Source of the DNA: Eutrophocola sp964490145
GTDB lineage: Bacteria; Pseudomonadota; Gammaproteobacteria; Pseudomonadales; Pseudohongiellaceae
Assembly (NCBI GenBank): GCA_964490145.1
Contig: CAZBBS010000043.1
Span: 1-24,449 of the forward strand
Length of the DNA: 24,449 nt
Direction: 5' to 3'
Shown: piece by piece, positions 6,417-13,964 of the stretch
Numbering within the stretch: position 1 is the first letter of the stretch
Layout of the letters: every line of letters starts with the position of its first letter
Notes under the pieces: generated by a model
What the model was told of the DNA's origin: nothing
The model's input: only the letters and a program-made list of their open reading frames with translations
Database searches by the model: none
Position numbers and translations under genes: made by a program

Positions 6417-9017
6417 TTAGCGGGTTACCACAAGTCTTTCACCCTGCCCCGGGCCCTGACCCGGACCGCGGCCCGGGATGTCGCCGGTTGAAACCACTTT
6501 CACCCAAAGTGCATCTTTGTCCTTATAGTACGAAGTAGCACTGGCTGTGCGAAGGGCATCAAGGCTATTCACCGCTGTGCCGGAGTCGGCAGTGGTGAAA
6601 CCCGGCAGTTCGAACATCACCCACGAACCGGCATCCAGTTCACGTACACGGATGTTCAGCGAGTCCTTTTCGGTCTTTAGCGTGTACTGTGAGCCCGCGC
6701 GCACATTGGTCTCCCCTTCGGCCATGAATTCCTTACCGTTGCGGCTGAGGAAAATGTCCGAAGGCGTTGCAGTGCCCCTGATGCGACCACCGCCGGGCGC
6801 AATGTCAAAGTTGGTCGGGCGCGGACCACCGCCGAAACCGAAGCCCAGAGCGCCACCACCACCAACATCCATGCGGCCGATATCACCGGTGCACACGACA
6901 GCGTTCCAGGTGGGCCTGGCCTCGCAATTGTTGTCGGCATCGTAACCGGTGTCATTAATGATATAGGAATTCGGGATACCGGTAATGGTGCCGTCCTTGT
7001 CCTTGAACACCGAGTGCTTGTAGATGATGTTGCCGTAATCGTCGTTGCTCCAGCGGTTGTCAATTGGCGGGAAATAGACCGGCTTGGCATTGACGAAGGT
7101 CGAACGCTCAACCACGTTGTTGGAACTCATACCGAAACTGGTAAACAGCAGGTAGGAAATCGCACCCGTTTTACGGGTGTCATTGTCCTGGTAATTGATG
7201 AAGGTGTTGTTGTCCAGCTCATGGTGGTAGTCATAGAACTCGTAGGCGCGGATCGGGAAATCCGGGATCTTCGGCTGCGGCAGACTGCGGCCGTAGGCGA
7301 TTTCCGAAGGCTCCCTGGGATTGCCGATGTTGTCTGATTCACCAACGAATACAGAATCCATCACCCTGGATGTGTAGGGCGCCTGACCAAAGGCGCCGGA
7401 CGCGTGAGTGAAGCCAATGCCGTTATCGGCAAACTTCAGGCCTTTATACAGATGCAATTCACCCCTGGCCCAGATACCGCTGTTGCGGTTCTTGTAGGCG
7501 GTAAAGTCTTCAATGACATCCACCACCTGCGCACTTTTCTCATCCGTGGGGTCGGCAAGAGCGATATACCCGCCAACAGCAAAATGCCCATCAGCCCGTG
7601 GCGCACGATCGCCCATAAAAGAATCCACATTCGAATGGGAGACGTTCCCCTTGAATTCCCGGAATTTGGTGCGACGTGGCCAGGTGTTCAGACTGTCATC
7701 GGAGCCTTCGAAGGCCCCGCTGGGGTGCACCGGGAAGGCGAGCCAGAAACCGGTTGAATCAGAGCCCGCTGCCACATTACCGCGATAGGTGTTATCCGGG
7801 TTGGTGATCCAGAATGACGACGCGGTGTTGTCAGACGGAATCAGAATCTCTGGCGAGTCCTGACCAGTAAGCTTGAAGTTCAGGCCGTCGTCAGTCGAGC
7901 CGAACGGCGCCAGGTTGGTCGGGTCACAGGGTTTGGTCATGTGACACTTGGTCTGGATCGCCAGGTTCTTGATGTACTCGTTGCCGTGCTCAATGCCATC
8001 TTCCATGAAGAAGCAGTGGCCCACGGTGTTATAGGTGACATTGTTCTCAACGCGCAGATCATTGGTGCCATGCACGGTCACGCAACGGTTGTAGGTATCG
8101 TGGATAGCCGCATTGCGGATGTACTGCCCCTTGCCGCCATCACCGACCAGATGCCAGTGAATCGGGTAGCGGGCCAGCTCCAGGTTCTGGCCCATGCGGT
8201 TGAGTTCAACACCGTCGATATACATTTCACTGGTCACCATGGCCATGATGTGACCGCCGAAATACGACTGGTCAGCATCCTCTGAGGCCTGGATCTTGAT
8301 GTTGCGGGTCAGCAGGCCCACTTCGCCACGCTCATCCACACCGTGGGTGATCTGGCCAAAGTGCATGTACTCCAGCGGCTGATCCAGGGTGATGGTGTTG
8401 CCGCGAATGGCGGAAATGGTGCGACGCTCGGCCTGGCGTGGATTGTAGTCCGTGGACGCCAGCACAATCTCGTCACCCACCTGCCACTGGGAGGCATCCA
8501 GTACTTCAATCCGGTTGCTGCCAGACTCGGCAGTGCTGGCCAGCTTGGTCCAGGCATTGCTGCGATTACCATGCAGGTTCAGGGTCCCGCCAGACATCAT
8601 GATGCCGCGGTCGCCCATGCCCATCAGCTGTTCGCCTTCATTGTGGTCCGTCAGGGTGATGGTGGCCTTGTGCGTGTGGGGTTTGGCTTCGGTACCGATT
8701 TCCAGTTCACCGAACACCATGATCCACTCGCTGGTCAATGACAGGTCGGCATCATCACTGAAACTGAGTTTGCCATTGATGGTCAGGCCGTCCAGCGCGG
8801 GCGGACTCACATCCAGTATCACGTTCTGGCCGCTCTCAATGACGACCTTGTCACCGGCAGCCGGGACCCGGTTGTTGGGCCAGGTGGCCGGATCGGACCA
8901 ACGCTGCGCCTGGGCCATGGCCGTGTTGTAGCCGCCAATCAGGGCACAGACGGCAAGCGAATAAACGAGAGAACGTGCAAGCCGTGTCAGGCCGGGCACG
9001 GATGAATGTATAGACAT
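6417..9017 (-). CDS. G8-domain parallel beta-helix protein, CEMIP/TMEM2-like (paralog 1)
   Basis: The start at 9017 (not the longer frame to 9644) gives 866 residues with GGGGAAGAAATC directly before the ATG and a signal peptide ending near residue 36 (NTAMAQA). Residues about 37-160 form a G8 domain (RWSDPATWP ... GDKVVI ... LTINGKLSF ... GELEIGTEAKPHTH ... GTLNLHG). A right-handed beta-helix follows, with VDERGEVGLLTRNI, YPIHWHLVGD (about 284-293), NRCVTVHG, GHCFFMEDG and FADNGIGFTHASG. A C-terminal beta domain follows after CTGDIGRM and a Gly-rich linker. From memory these blocks parallel human CEMIP and TMEM2 throughout their core, so binding or cleavage of an extracellular polysaccharide is inferred; substrate unknown. 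It is closest to paralog 2, from which it is divergently transcribed, and it ends LVVTR. Confidence 0.88.
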   Translation of the reverse strand: MSIHSSVPGLTRLARSLVYSLAVCALIGGYNTAMAQAQRWSDPATWPNNRVPAAGDKVVIESGQNVILDVSPPALDGLTINGKLSFSDDADLSLTSEWIMVFGELEIGTEAKPHTHKATITLTDHNEGEQLMGMGDRGIMMSGGTLNLHGNRSNAWTKLASTAESGSNRIEVLDASQWQVGDEIVLASTDYNPRQAERRTISAIRGNTITLDQPLEYMHFGQITHGVDERGEVGLLTRNIKIQASEDADQSYFGGHIMAMVTSEMYIDGVELNRMGQNLELARYPIHWHLVGDGGKGQYIRNAAIHDTYNRCVTVHGTNDLRVENNVTYNTVGHCFFMEDGIEHGNEYIKNLAIQTKCHMTKPCDPTNLAPFGSTDDGLNFKLTGQDSPEILIPSDNTASSFWITNPDNTYRGNVAAGSDSTGFWLAFPVHPSGAFEGSDDSLNTWPRRTKFREFKGNVSHSNVDSFMGDRAPRADGHFAVGGYIALADPTDEKSAQVVDVIEDFTAYKNRNSGIWARGELHLYKGLKFADNGIGFTHASGAFGQAPYTSRVMDSVFVGESDNIGNPREPSEIAYGRSLPQPKIPDFPIRAYEFYDYHHELDNNTFINYQDNDTRKTGAISYLLFTSFGMSSNNVVERSTFVNAKPVYFPPIDNRWSNDDYGNIIYKHSVFKDKDGTITGIPNSYIINDTGYDADNNCEARPTWNAVVCTGDIGRMDVGGGGALGFGFGGGPRPTNFDIAPGGGRIRGTATPSDIFLSRNGKEFMAEGETNVRAGSQYTLKTEKDSLNIRVRELDAGSWVMFELPGFTTADSGTAVNSLDALRTASATSYYKDKDALWVKVVSTGDIPGRGPGQGPGQGERLVVTR

Positions 9018-9230
9018 GATTTCTTCCCCAAGAAGTCGAATTAAGACGACATCAAATGCATTTCGAATCGTCTGCGATGGTATAACCGAATTTTGTGTAG
9101 AAAAAGTGAAAATTGGGCATAACCTGCGGTGATTCACTCCCCTTGGCACCCTGAATTGGCCTATGAACCCCAAAGCAGGCACCATGACCACACACCAAGG
9201 GGGGTTATCTTTATGCGCAGGATGCAGGCA

Positions 9231-9239
9231 TGCTATTCT
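9231..9239 (+). promoter_or_regulatory. Candidate extended -10 promoter of G8 paralog 2
   Basis: TGCTATTCT lies in the 275-bp divergent spacer, 53 bp upstream of the start at 9292. The -35 region at 17 bp (TTATGC) is weak. The same element is upstream of paralogs 3 and 5 and of the gene at 2181-3245. The opposite side, serving paralog 1, shows no copy. Confidence 0.4.
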
Positions 9240-9291
9240 GACCAGCCCGATTCGCGAACATAAATCGCTCCAGCACAGAGGGTCCAAAGTC

Positions 9292-11880
9292 ATGCGACAC
9301 CATCGTGGTTCTTTCAGCCTGCCATTGTTTGCGACGGCCTGCCTTACCGCCATCTTCAGTATGACTGCCCTTGCCCAGGAAGCCGTTAAAAGCGGCAGGT
9401 GGTCTGATGCAGGCATCTGGGCAGATGGCAGTCTCCCCGGGGCAGATGACAAGGTGACCATCAATAGTGGTGTTGACGTTGTGCTGGACACCGACACCCC
9501 GGCACTGGCGGGCCTGACCATCAACGGCAAGCTCAGCTTCGCAGACAGCAAGGATCTTGAACTGACGTCAGAATGGATCATGGTGTTCGGTGAGCTGGAA
9601 ATCGGCACCGAAGCCCGCCCCCACACCCGCAACGCCACCATCACCCTGACGGACCGTCATGAAGGCGAACAGCTGATGGGCATGGGTGACCGCGGCATCA
9701 TGCTCTCCGGCGGCACCCTGAACCTGCACGGCAATCGCACCAATGCCTGGACCAAACTGGCGCAAACCGCCGAGGCTGGTGCTACCCGTATCCAGGTACT
9801 CGATGCCAGTGAATGGCAGGTGGGCGACCGGATCGTCCTGGCCTCCACAGACTTCGATGCTCGCCAGGCGGAAACGCGCACCATTACCCGTATCAGCAGC
9901 AACCAGATTACCCTCGATACCCCGCTGGACTACATGCACTATGGCGAGATCACCTATGGCGTGGATGAGCGCGGCGAAGTGGGCCTGCTGACCCGGAACA
10001 TCAAGGTGCAGGCCTCTGAAGATGCCGACCAGTCTTACTTCGGCGGCCACATCATGGCGATGGTCACCAGCAAGATGTATGTGGAAGGTGTCGAGCTCAA
10101 TCGCATGGGACAGAACCTGGAACTGGCCCGCTATCCGATACACTGGCACATTGTCGGTGACGGCGGCCAGGGGCAGTACCTGCGCAACGCCGCCATCCAT
10201 GACACCTACAACCGCTGCGTGACCGTACACGGCACCAACAATCTGCGCATTGAAAACAACGTCACCTACAACAACGTGGGGCATTGCTTCTTCATGGAAG
10301 ACGGCATCGAGACAGGCAATGAATATATCCAGAACCTGGCGATCCTGACCCGCTGTCACACCAGCAAGCCCTGCAACCCGACCAACCTGGCCCCCTTCGG
10401 CTCCACCGACGACGGGTTGAACTTCAAGCTGGAAGGCCAGAATGCACCGGATGTGCTGATTCCTTCAGACAATACCGCCTCGTCCTTCTGGATTACCAAC
10501 CCGGACAACACCTACATCGGCAATGTGGCCGCAGGCTCCGACGCCACCGGTTTCTGGTTTGCCTTTCCGGATCATCCAACCGGCGCCTTTGAAGGCTCCG
10601 ATGACAGCCTGGCCACCTGGCCGGCCCGCACCAAATTCCGTGAGTTCCGGGGCAATGTGTCCCATTCGAATATTGACGGCTTCATGCAGGACCGCGGCCC
10701 CCTGCCGGATGGCCGGACCAGACCGTGGGGCTATATCCCCTTTGCCGATGCCGCCAACCGGGCTGACCCTGTAGTGGATGGCATCGAGGATTTCACCGCC
10801 TACAAGAACCGCAACAGCGGCATCTGGGCCCGGGGTGAAATGCACGTCTACAAGGGCCTGAAGTTTGCCGACAACGGCATCGGCTTCACCCATGCTGCCG
10901 GCAACTTTGACAACTCCTACTATGAATTCACTTCACAGGTGGTGGATTCCCTGTTCGTGGGCGAGTCCGACAACATCGGCAACCCCCGCGCAGCGTCAGA
11001 AATCGCCTATGGCCGCAGCCTGCCGCAACCCAAAGTCCCGGACTTCCCGATCCGCGGCTACGAGTTCTACGACCTCTATCACGTGCTGGACAATATTACT
11101 TTCATCAACTACGCCGATAACGCTACCCGCAAGACCGGGGCGATCTCCCACCTGCTCTTTACCAGCTTCGGCATGAGCACCTACAACACCGCCAGGGAGA
11201 TGGCCTTCATCAACGCCAAGCCGGTGTACCACCCGCCACTGGAACCCGCGGCAAACAACAACCGCTGGAGCAACGATGACTGGGGCAACGTGAGCTACCA
11301 GTCCTCGGTGTTCAACGACAGTGATGGCTCCATCACCGGCATCCCCGATTCCTACATCATCATCACCGGCGGCATCGACGGCATGGAAGACTGCGAATCA
11401 CGCCCCTCCTGGAACGCCGTCGTGTGCACCGGGGATATCGGCCGCATGAACCTCGGCGGTGGCGGCATCACCGGCCTGGGCGGCCAGCGTCCTGCTACCT
11501 ATGACATGGCCCCCGGCGGCGGCCGTATCCGGGGAACCCTGAAACCCTCAGGCGTGATGGTCAGCCGCAATGGCAATACTTTTATGGCAAACGGCGAAAC
11601 CAACGTGCGCGCGGGCAGTGAATACACCGTGACCGCCGAAGGGGATTCCGTAAGACTCTGGGTCAAGGAACTGGATGCCGGTTCATGGCTGATGTTCAAA
11701 CTGCCGGGCTTCACCACGGCAGAGGCAGGCACAGAACTGAACAACATGGATGCGTTGCGCAATGCTGGTGAGACGTCTTACTTTAAAGACGATGATGCGC
11801 TGTGGGTGAAGCTGGTCTCCACTGCAGACAAAGCGACGAGGCGGCCGAGGGATGCGGATAGCTTGATGGTCAGCCGCTGA
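9292..11880 (+). CDS. G8-domain parallel beta-helix protein, CEMIP/TMEM2-like (paralog 2)
   Basis: The frame opens at 9163, but the ATG at 9292 is chosen: it starts a signal peptide (MRHHRGSFSLPLFATA ... TALAQ, about 28 residues) and follows GAGGG, and the extra upstream segment has no signal-like or conserved features. The 862-residue product has the G8 domain (about 34-155) and the beta-helix blocks GVDERGEVGLLTRNI, YPIHWHIVGD (about 281-290), NRCVTVHG, GHCFFMEDGIE, WITNPDNTY and FADNGIGFTHAAG. The C-terminal GDIGRMNLGGGG, GGGRIRG and ETNVRAG segments are shared specifically with paralog 1, making these two a subgroup. It is the only plus-strand copy. Likely exported; the function is inferred only from likeness to CEMIP and TMEM2. 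It ends LMVSR. No clear terminator follows. Confidence 0.88.
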   Translation: MRHHRGSFSLPLFATACLTAIFSMTALAQEAVKSGRWSDAGIWADGSLPGADDKVTINSGVDVVLDTDTPALAGLTINGKLSFADSKDLELTSEWIMVFGELEIGTEARPHTRNATITLTDRHEGEQLMGMGDRGIMLSGGTLNLHGNRTNAWTKLAQTAEAGATRIQVLDASEWQVGDRIVLASTDFDARQAETRTITRISSNQITLDTPLDYMHYGEITYGVDERGEVGLLTRNIKVQASEDADQSYFGGHIMAMVTSKMYVEGVELNRMGQNLELARYPIHWHIVGDGGQGQYLRNAAIHDTYNRCVTVHGTNNLRIENNVTYNNVGHCFFMEDGIETGNEYIQNLAILTRCHTSKPCNPTNLAPFGSTDDGLNFKLEGQNAPDVLIPSDNTASSFWITNPDNTYIGNVAAGSDATGFWFAFPDHPTGAFEGSDDSLATWPARTKFREFRGNVSHSNIDGFMQDRGPLPDGRTRPWGYIPFADAANRADPVVDGIEDFTAYKNRNSGIWARGEMHVYKGLKFADNGIGFTHAAGNFDNSYYEFTSQVVDSLFVGESDNIGNPRAASEIAYGRSLPQPKVPDFPIRGYEFYDLYHVLDNITFINYADNATRKTGAISHLLFTSFGMSTYNTAREMAFINAKPVYHPPLEPAANNNRWSNDDWGNVSYQSSVFNDSDGSITGIPDSYIIITGGIDGMEDCESRPSWNAVVCTGDIGRMNLGGGGITGLGGQRPATYDMAPGGGRIRGTLKPSGVMVSRNGNTFMANGETNVRAGSEYTVTAEGDSVRLWVKELDAGSWLMFKLPGFTTAEAGTELNNMDALRNAGETSYFKDDDALWVKLVSTADKATRRPRDADSLMVSR

Positions 11881-11948
11881 GCACATACCCTGATTGTTTA
11901 CTCTAGTATTAATTAGATCATCTCATTTCATATTCAACGCCTTCCAAC

Positions 11949-12060
11949 CTGACATTAAAGCGGACATTATTTCTGCACTTATTCCAGAATATTTCTGATA
12001 ACATGCTGTTATTTAATATATTTATTTGTATTAAAAGCGGACATTAAACCGGACATTTAT
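11949..12060 (+). promoter_or_regulatory. Repeat-bearing control region upstream of the Fic gene
   Basis: Four copies of a GACATT core occur as two pairs. In each pair the cores are exactly 12 bp apart (11951 and 11963; 12040 and 12052), and the two pairs are offset by 89 bp. The three better copies read (G/C)CGGACATT. The last ends directly at the Fic start codon, leaving no Shine-Dalgarno sequence. Between the pairs lies the palindrome ATAACA-TGC-TGTTAT (11998-12012). The Fic protein has a C-terminal winged-helix-like domain, so autoregulation through these repeats is plausible. Confidence 0.6.
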
Positions 12061-13254
12061 ATGACAACCGATCGCAACGAGCCGATAGCCAGCATGGAAC
12101 CTCTCAGGGTGAGTGAAGGGTTGGCTCATCGTGAAAAATTGAACGAACTCGTCGTAGAGCTTACTGCGTTGTCAGCCGGCTTCAGGCGAAGCTTGCCCGA
12201 TGGCGTGGTTTCAGCGCTGTCCGAACTGGTCCGCTCCATGAACTGCTACTACTCCAACCTGATTGAGGGGCATAACACACATCCCATAGATATTGAGCGT
12301 GCCATGCGCGAGGACTACAGTGATGAACCTCGTCAACGCGACCTGCAACTGGAGGCCCGCGCTCATGTCCTGACCCAGAAGTGGATTGATGAAGGTGGGC
12401 TGACTGGTCGGTCAACCAGCCACGAAGGGCTATGTGAAATCCATGCCAGGTTTTGCGAACAATTACCGGAAGAACTGCTTTGGGTTGAAGCCCCTGATAC
12501 CGGGGAGCGCGTACGTGTCATTCCGGGTGAATTTCGTGATCGGGACGTTCAGGTTGGCAGGCATGTTGCCATCAGTGCGGGCGCTGTTCCACGCTTCCTG
12601 GAACGCTTTGAAGAGGTCTATGGTGGAAAGGGAAAGGCTGAAACCATTATCTCGTCAGCTGCAGCACATCACCGGCTGCTCTGGATTCACCCTTTCATCG
12701 ACGGCAATGGGCGTGTCGCTCGTTTGATGTCCTATGCCATGTTGAAAGACGCATTGGATACGGGTGGTATCTGGTCAATCTCGCGGGGACTGGCAAAACA
12801 GGAAGCCCAATACAAACGACACCTTATGGCTTGCGATTCGCCACGTCAGGGTGATCTGGATGGTCGAGGAAACCTTAGTGAGAAATCGCTTGCCGATTTT
12901 ACGGAGTTTTTCCTGCAAACCTGTATTGATCAGGTTACTTTTATGGAAAAACTGGTTCAACCAGCCAGGCTTCGTGAACGCATCCGCCTGTGGACAGAAG
13001 AAGAGATTCGCACTGATGGACTCCCTGCGAAAGCGGGGCTTGTATTAGATGCCATACTTTATCGAGGAGAACTTCCCAGAGGGGATATTCCTGACATTGT
13101 CGGAACAGGTGATCGCCAGGCCCGCCGTATTGTGTCAGCACTTGAAGGCTATAGTGTTGTTACCTCAGAAAGCACCCGCTCCCCGTTAAAAATTGCATTT
13201 CCCGCAGCACTTGCCGGGCGCTGGATGCCAGGACTCTTTCCAGAAGTTGACTGA
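12061..13254 (+). CDS. Fic-family protein (probable AMP-transferase) with C-terminal winged helix
   Basis: A 397-residue protein with the full Fic motif HPFIDGNGRVAR at residues 210-221 (catalytic His210, anion-binding GNGR). The N-terminal region holds the inhibitory helix motif SNLIEG (Ser65 to Gly70, Glu69 the presumed inhibitory residue), so it belongs to the self-inhibited class with the inhibitory helix upstream of the Fic core. Such enzymes transfer AMP from ATP to hydroxyl side chains of target proteins. The last 70 residues (GELPRGDIPDIVGTGDRQARRIVSALEGYSVVTSES) look like a winged helix. It stands alone between G8 paralog 2 and the DUF6265 gene, with lower-GC flanks suggesting acquisition. 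An alternative start is Met12. Target unknown. Confidence 0.93.
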   Translation: MTTDRNEPIASMEPLRVSEGLAHREKLNELVVELTALSAGFRRSLPDGVVSALSELVRSMNCYYSNLIEGHNTHPIDIERAMREDYSDEPRQRDLQLEARAHVLTQKWIDEGGLTGRSTSHEGLCEIHARFCEQLPEELLWVEAPDTGERVRVIPGEFRDRDVQVGRHVAISAGAVPRFLERFEEVYGGKGKAETIISSAAAHHRLLWIHPFIDGNGRVARLMSYAMLKDALDTGGIWSISRGLAKQEAQYKRHLMACDSPRQGDLDGRGNLSEKSLADFTEFFLQTCIDQVTFMEKLVQPARLRERIRLWTEEEIRTDGLPAKAGLVLDAILYRGELPRGDIPDIVGTGDRQARRIVSALEGYSVVTSESTRSPLKIAFPAALAGRWMPGLFPEVD

Positions 13255-13297
13255 TCTCTTATAGCTAATAAGCCAAGCAGCACCTTACAACGGAATT

Positions 13298-13341
13298 AAG
13301 GGGGCAGATTTTATGATTTATTTCGTGAACCCTGCCCCCTT
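13298..13341. repeat. GGGGGCAG inverted repeat, possible Fic terminator
   Basis: AAGGGGGCAG (13298-13307) pairs perfectly with CTGCCCCCTT (13332-13341) across 24 nt and is followed on the plus strand by GATTTTTTT. It could end Fic transcription. The long loop and GGGG-CAG head also fit a REP-like element. Confidence 0.6.
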
Positions 13342-13348
13342 GATTTTT

Positions 13349-13825
13349 TTACTGCGCCGTCAACGTCATCATCGGCCCCAAGCCAGCATCAATCGTAAAG
13401 GTGGTATCTGTAGGTCTTGCGTATTCCAGATACTGAAACATCCCCTCGGTGATGGCTGTAAACTTGACCCGCTTGTCCCCGATCTCACTTAACTCCATTT
13501 TCTGGGCCTGTTCAGATCGGGGAACAAATCCGGGATCAAATTGCTGAATGGACATTTCCAGTGAGCCGGCTTTCTCTTCAATAATAATGACTTCGAACAT
13601 GCTGGTAGAACCGTTACCGCTCATTCTGACCATGGAGGCTATGGCGCCGTCTTTGGGTTTTATCCAGTTTTCTTCCAGGATGGTGTCGGGGCCAAAGGCC
13701 GCTGCCCAGGTGCCTGTCATCCAGCTGAGATCTTCCACGGTGGCCGCTGGGCCTGCCAACGTTGTGCCTGCTGCACAGGTGAGGAATGAGAAAGCCAGTG
13801 CTGCTGTGGTTTTTGTGGGTGACAT
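13349..13825 (-). CDS. Exported DUF6265 protein
   Basis: A 158-residue protein with a signal peptide (about 24 residues, ending TTLAG) and a strong ribosome site, AAGGAG, at 8 bp. The mature part starts VEDLSWMTGTWAAAF and continues EENWIKPKDGAIASMVRMSG, the marks of DUF6265, a lipocalin-like small beta-barrel family of unknown function. The C-terminal half (KMELSEIGDKRVKFTAI, LEYARPTDTTFTI) fits the same barrel. It is minus-strand and lies just downstream of G8 paralog 3, with a palindrome between them. Likely periplasmic; ligand unknown. Confidence 0.85.
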   Translation of the reverse strand: MSPTKTTAALAFSFLTCAAGTTLAGPAATVEDLSWMTGTWAAAFGPDTILEENWIKPKDGAIASMVRMSGNGSTSMFEVIIIEEKAGSLEMSIQQFDPGFVPRSEQAQKMELSEIGDKRVKFTAITEGMFQYLEYARPTDTTFTIDAGLGPMMTLTAQ

Positions 13826-13883
13826 GGAGAACTCCTTGAGTATTGGTTGTGTTATTTAGCTTGATAAATCGTGGTCAGATAAA

Positions 13884-13959
13884 ATGGGGTCAGAGTCAAT
13901 TAATCATATAGAGCACTTTGGCATTAAAACTTGGAGAGATTAATTGAGTCTGACCCCAT
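13884..13959. repeat. Long imperfect palindrome (GGGGTCAGAGTC type)
   Basis: Two 22-bp arms (13884-13905 and 13938-13959) match with one mismatch across a 32-nt spacer. The outer ends read ATGGGGTCAGAGTC and GAGTCTGACCCCAT. It lies 5 bp past the stop of G8 paralog 3 and may end its transcript. The GGGGTCAGAGTC head is familiar from dispersed REP-like repeats associated with Y1 transposases (from memory). Confidence 0.75.
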
Positions 13960-13964
13960 ATGCA

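Noticed and set aside
9018..9644. Long N-terminal extension of G8 paralog 1 up to 9644.
   Set aside because: It would overlap the start of divergent paralog 2, and the ATG at 9017 has a strong ribosome site and begins a signal peptide.
9568..10359. 263-codon minus-strand open frame opposite G8 paralog 2, and similar long antisense frames opposite the other G8 genes.
   Set aside because: They recur at the same place opposite each paralog, as expected of mirror frames of conserved GC-rich coding sequence, and have no ribosome site or family likeness.
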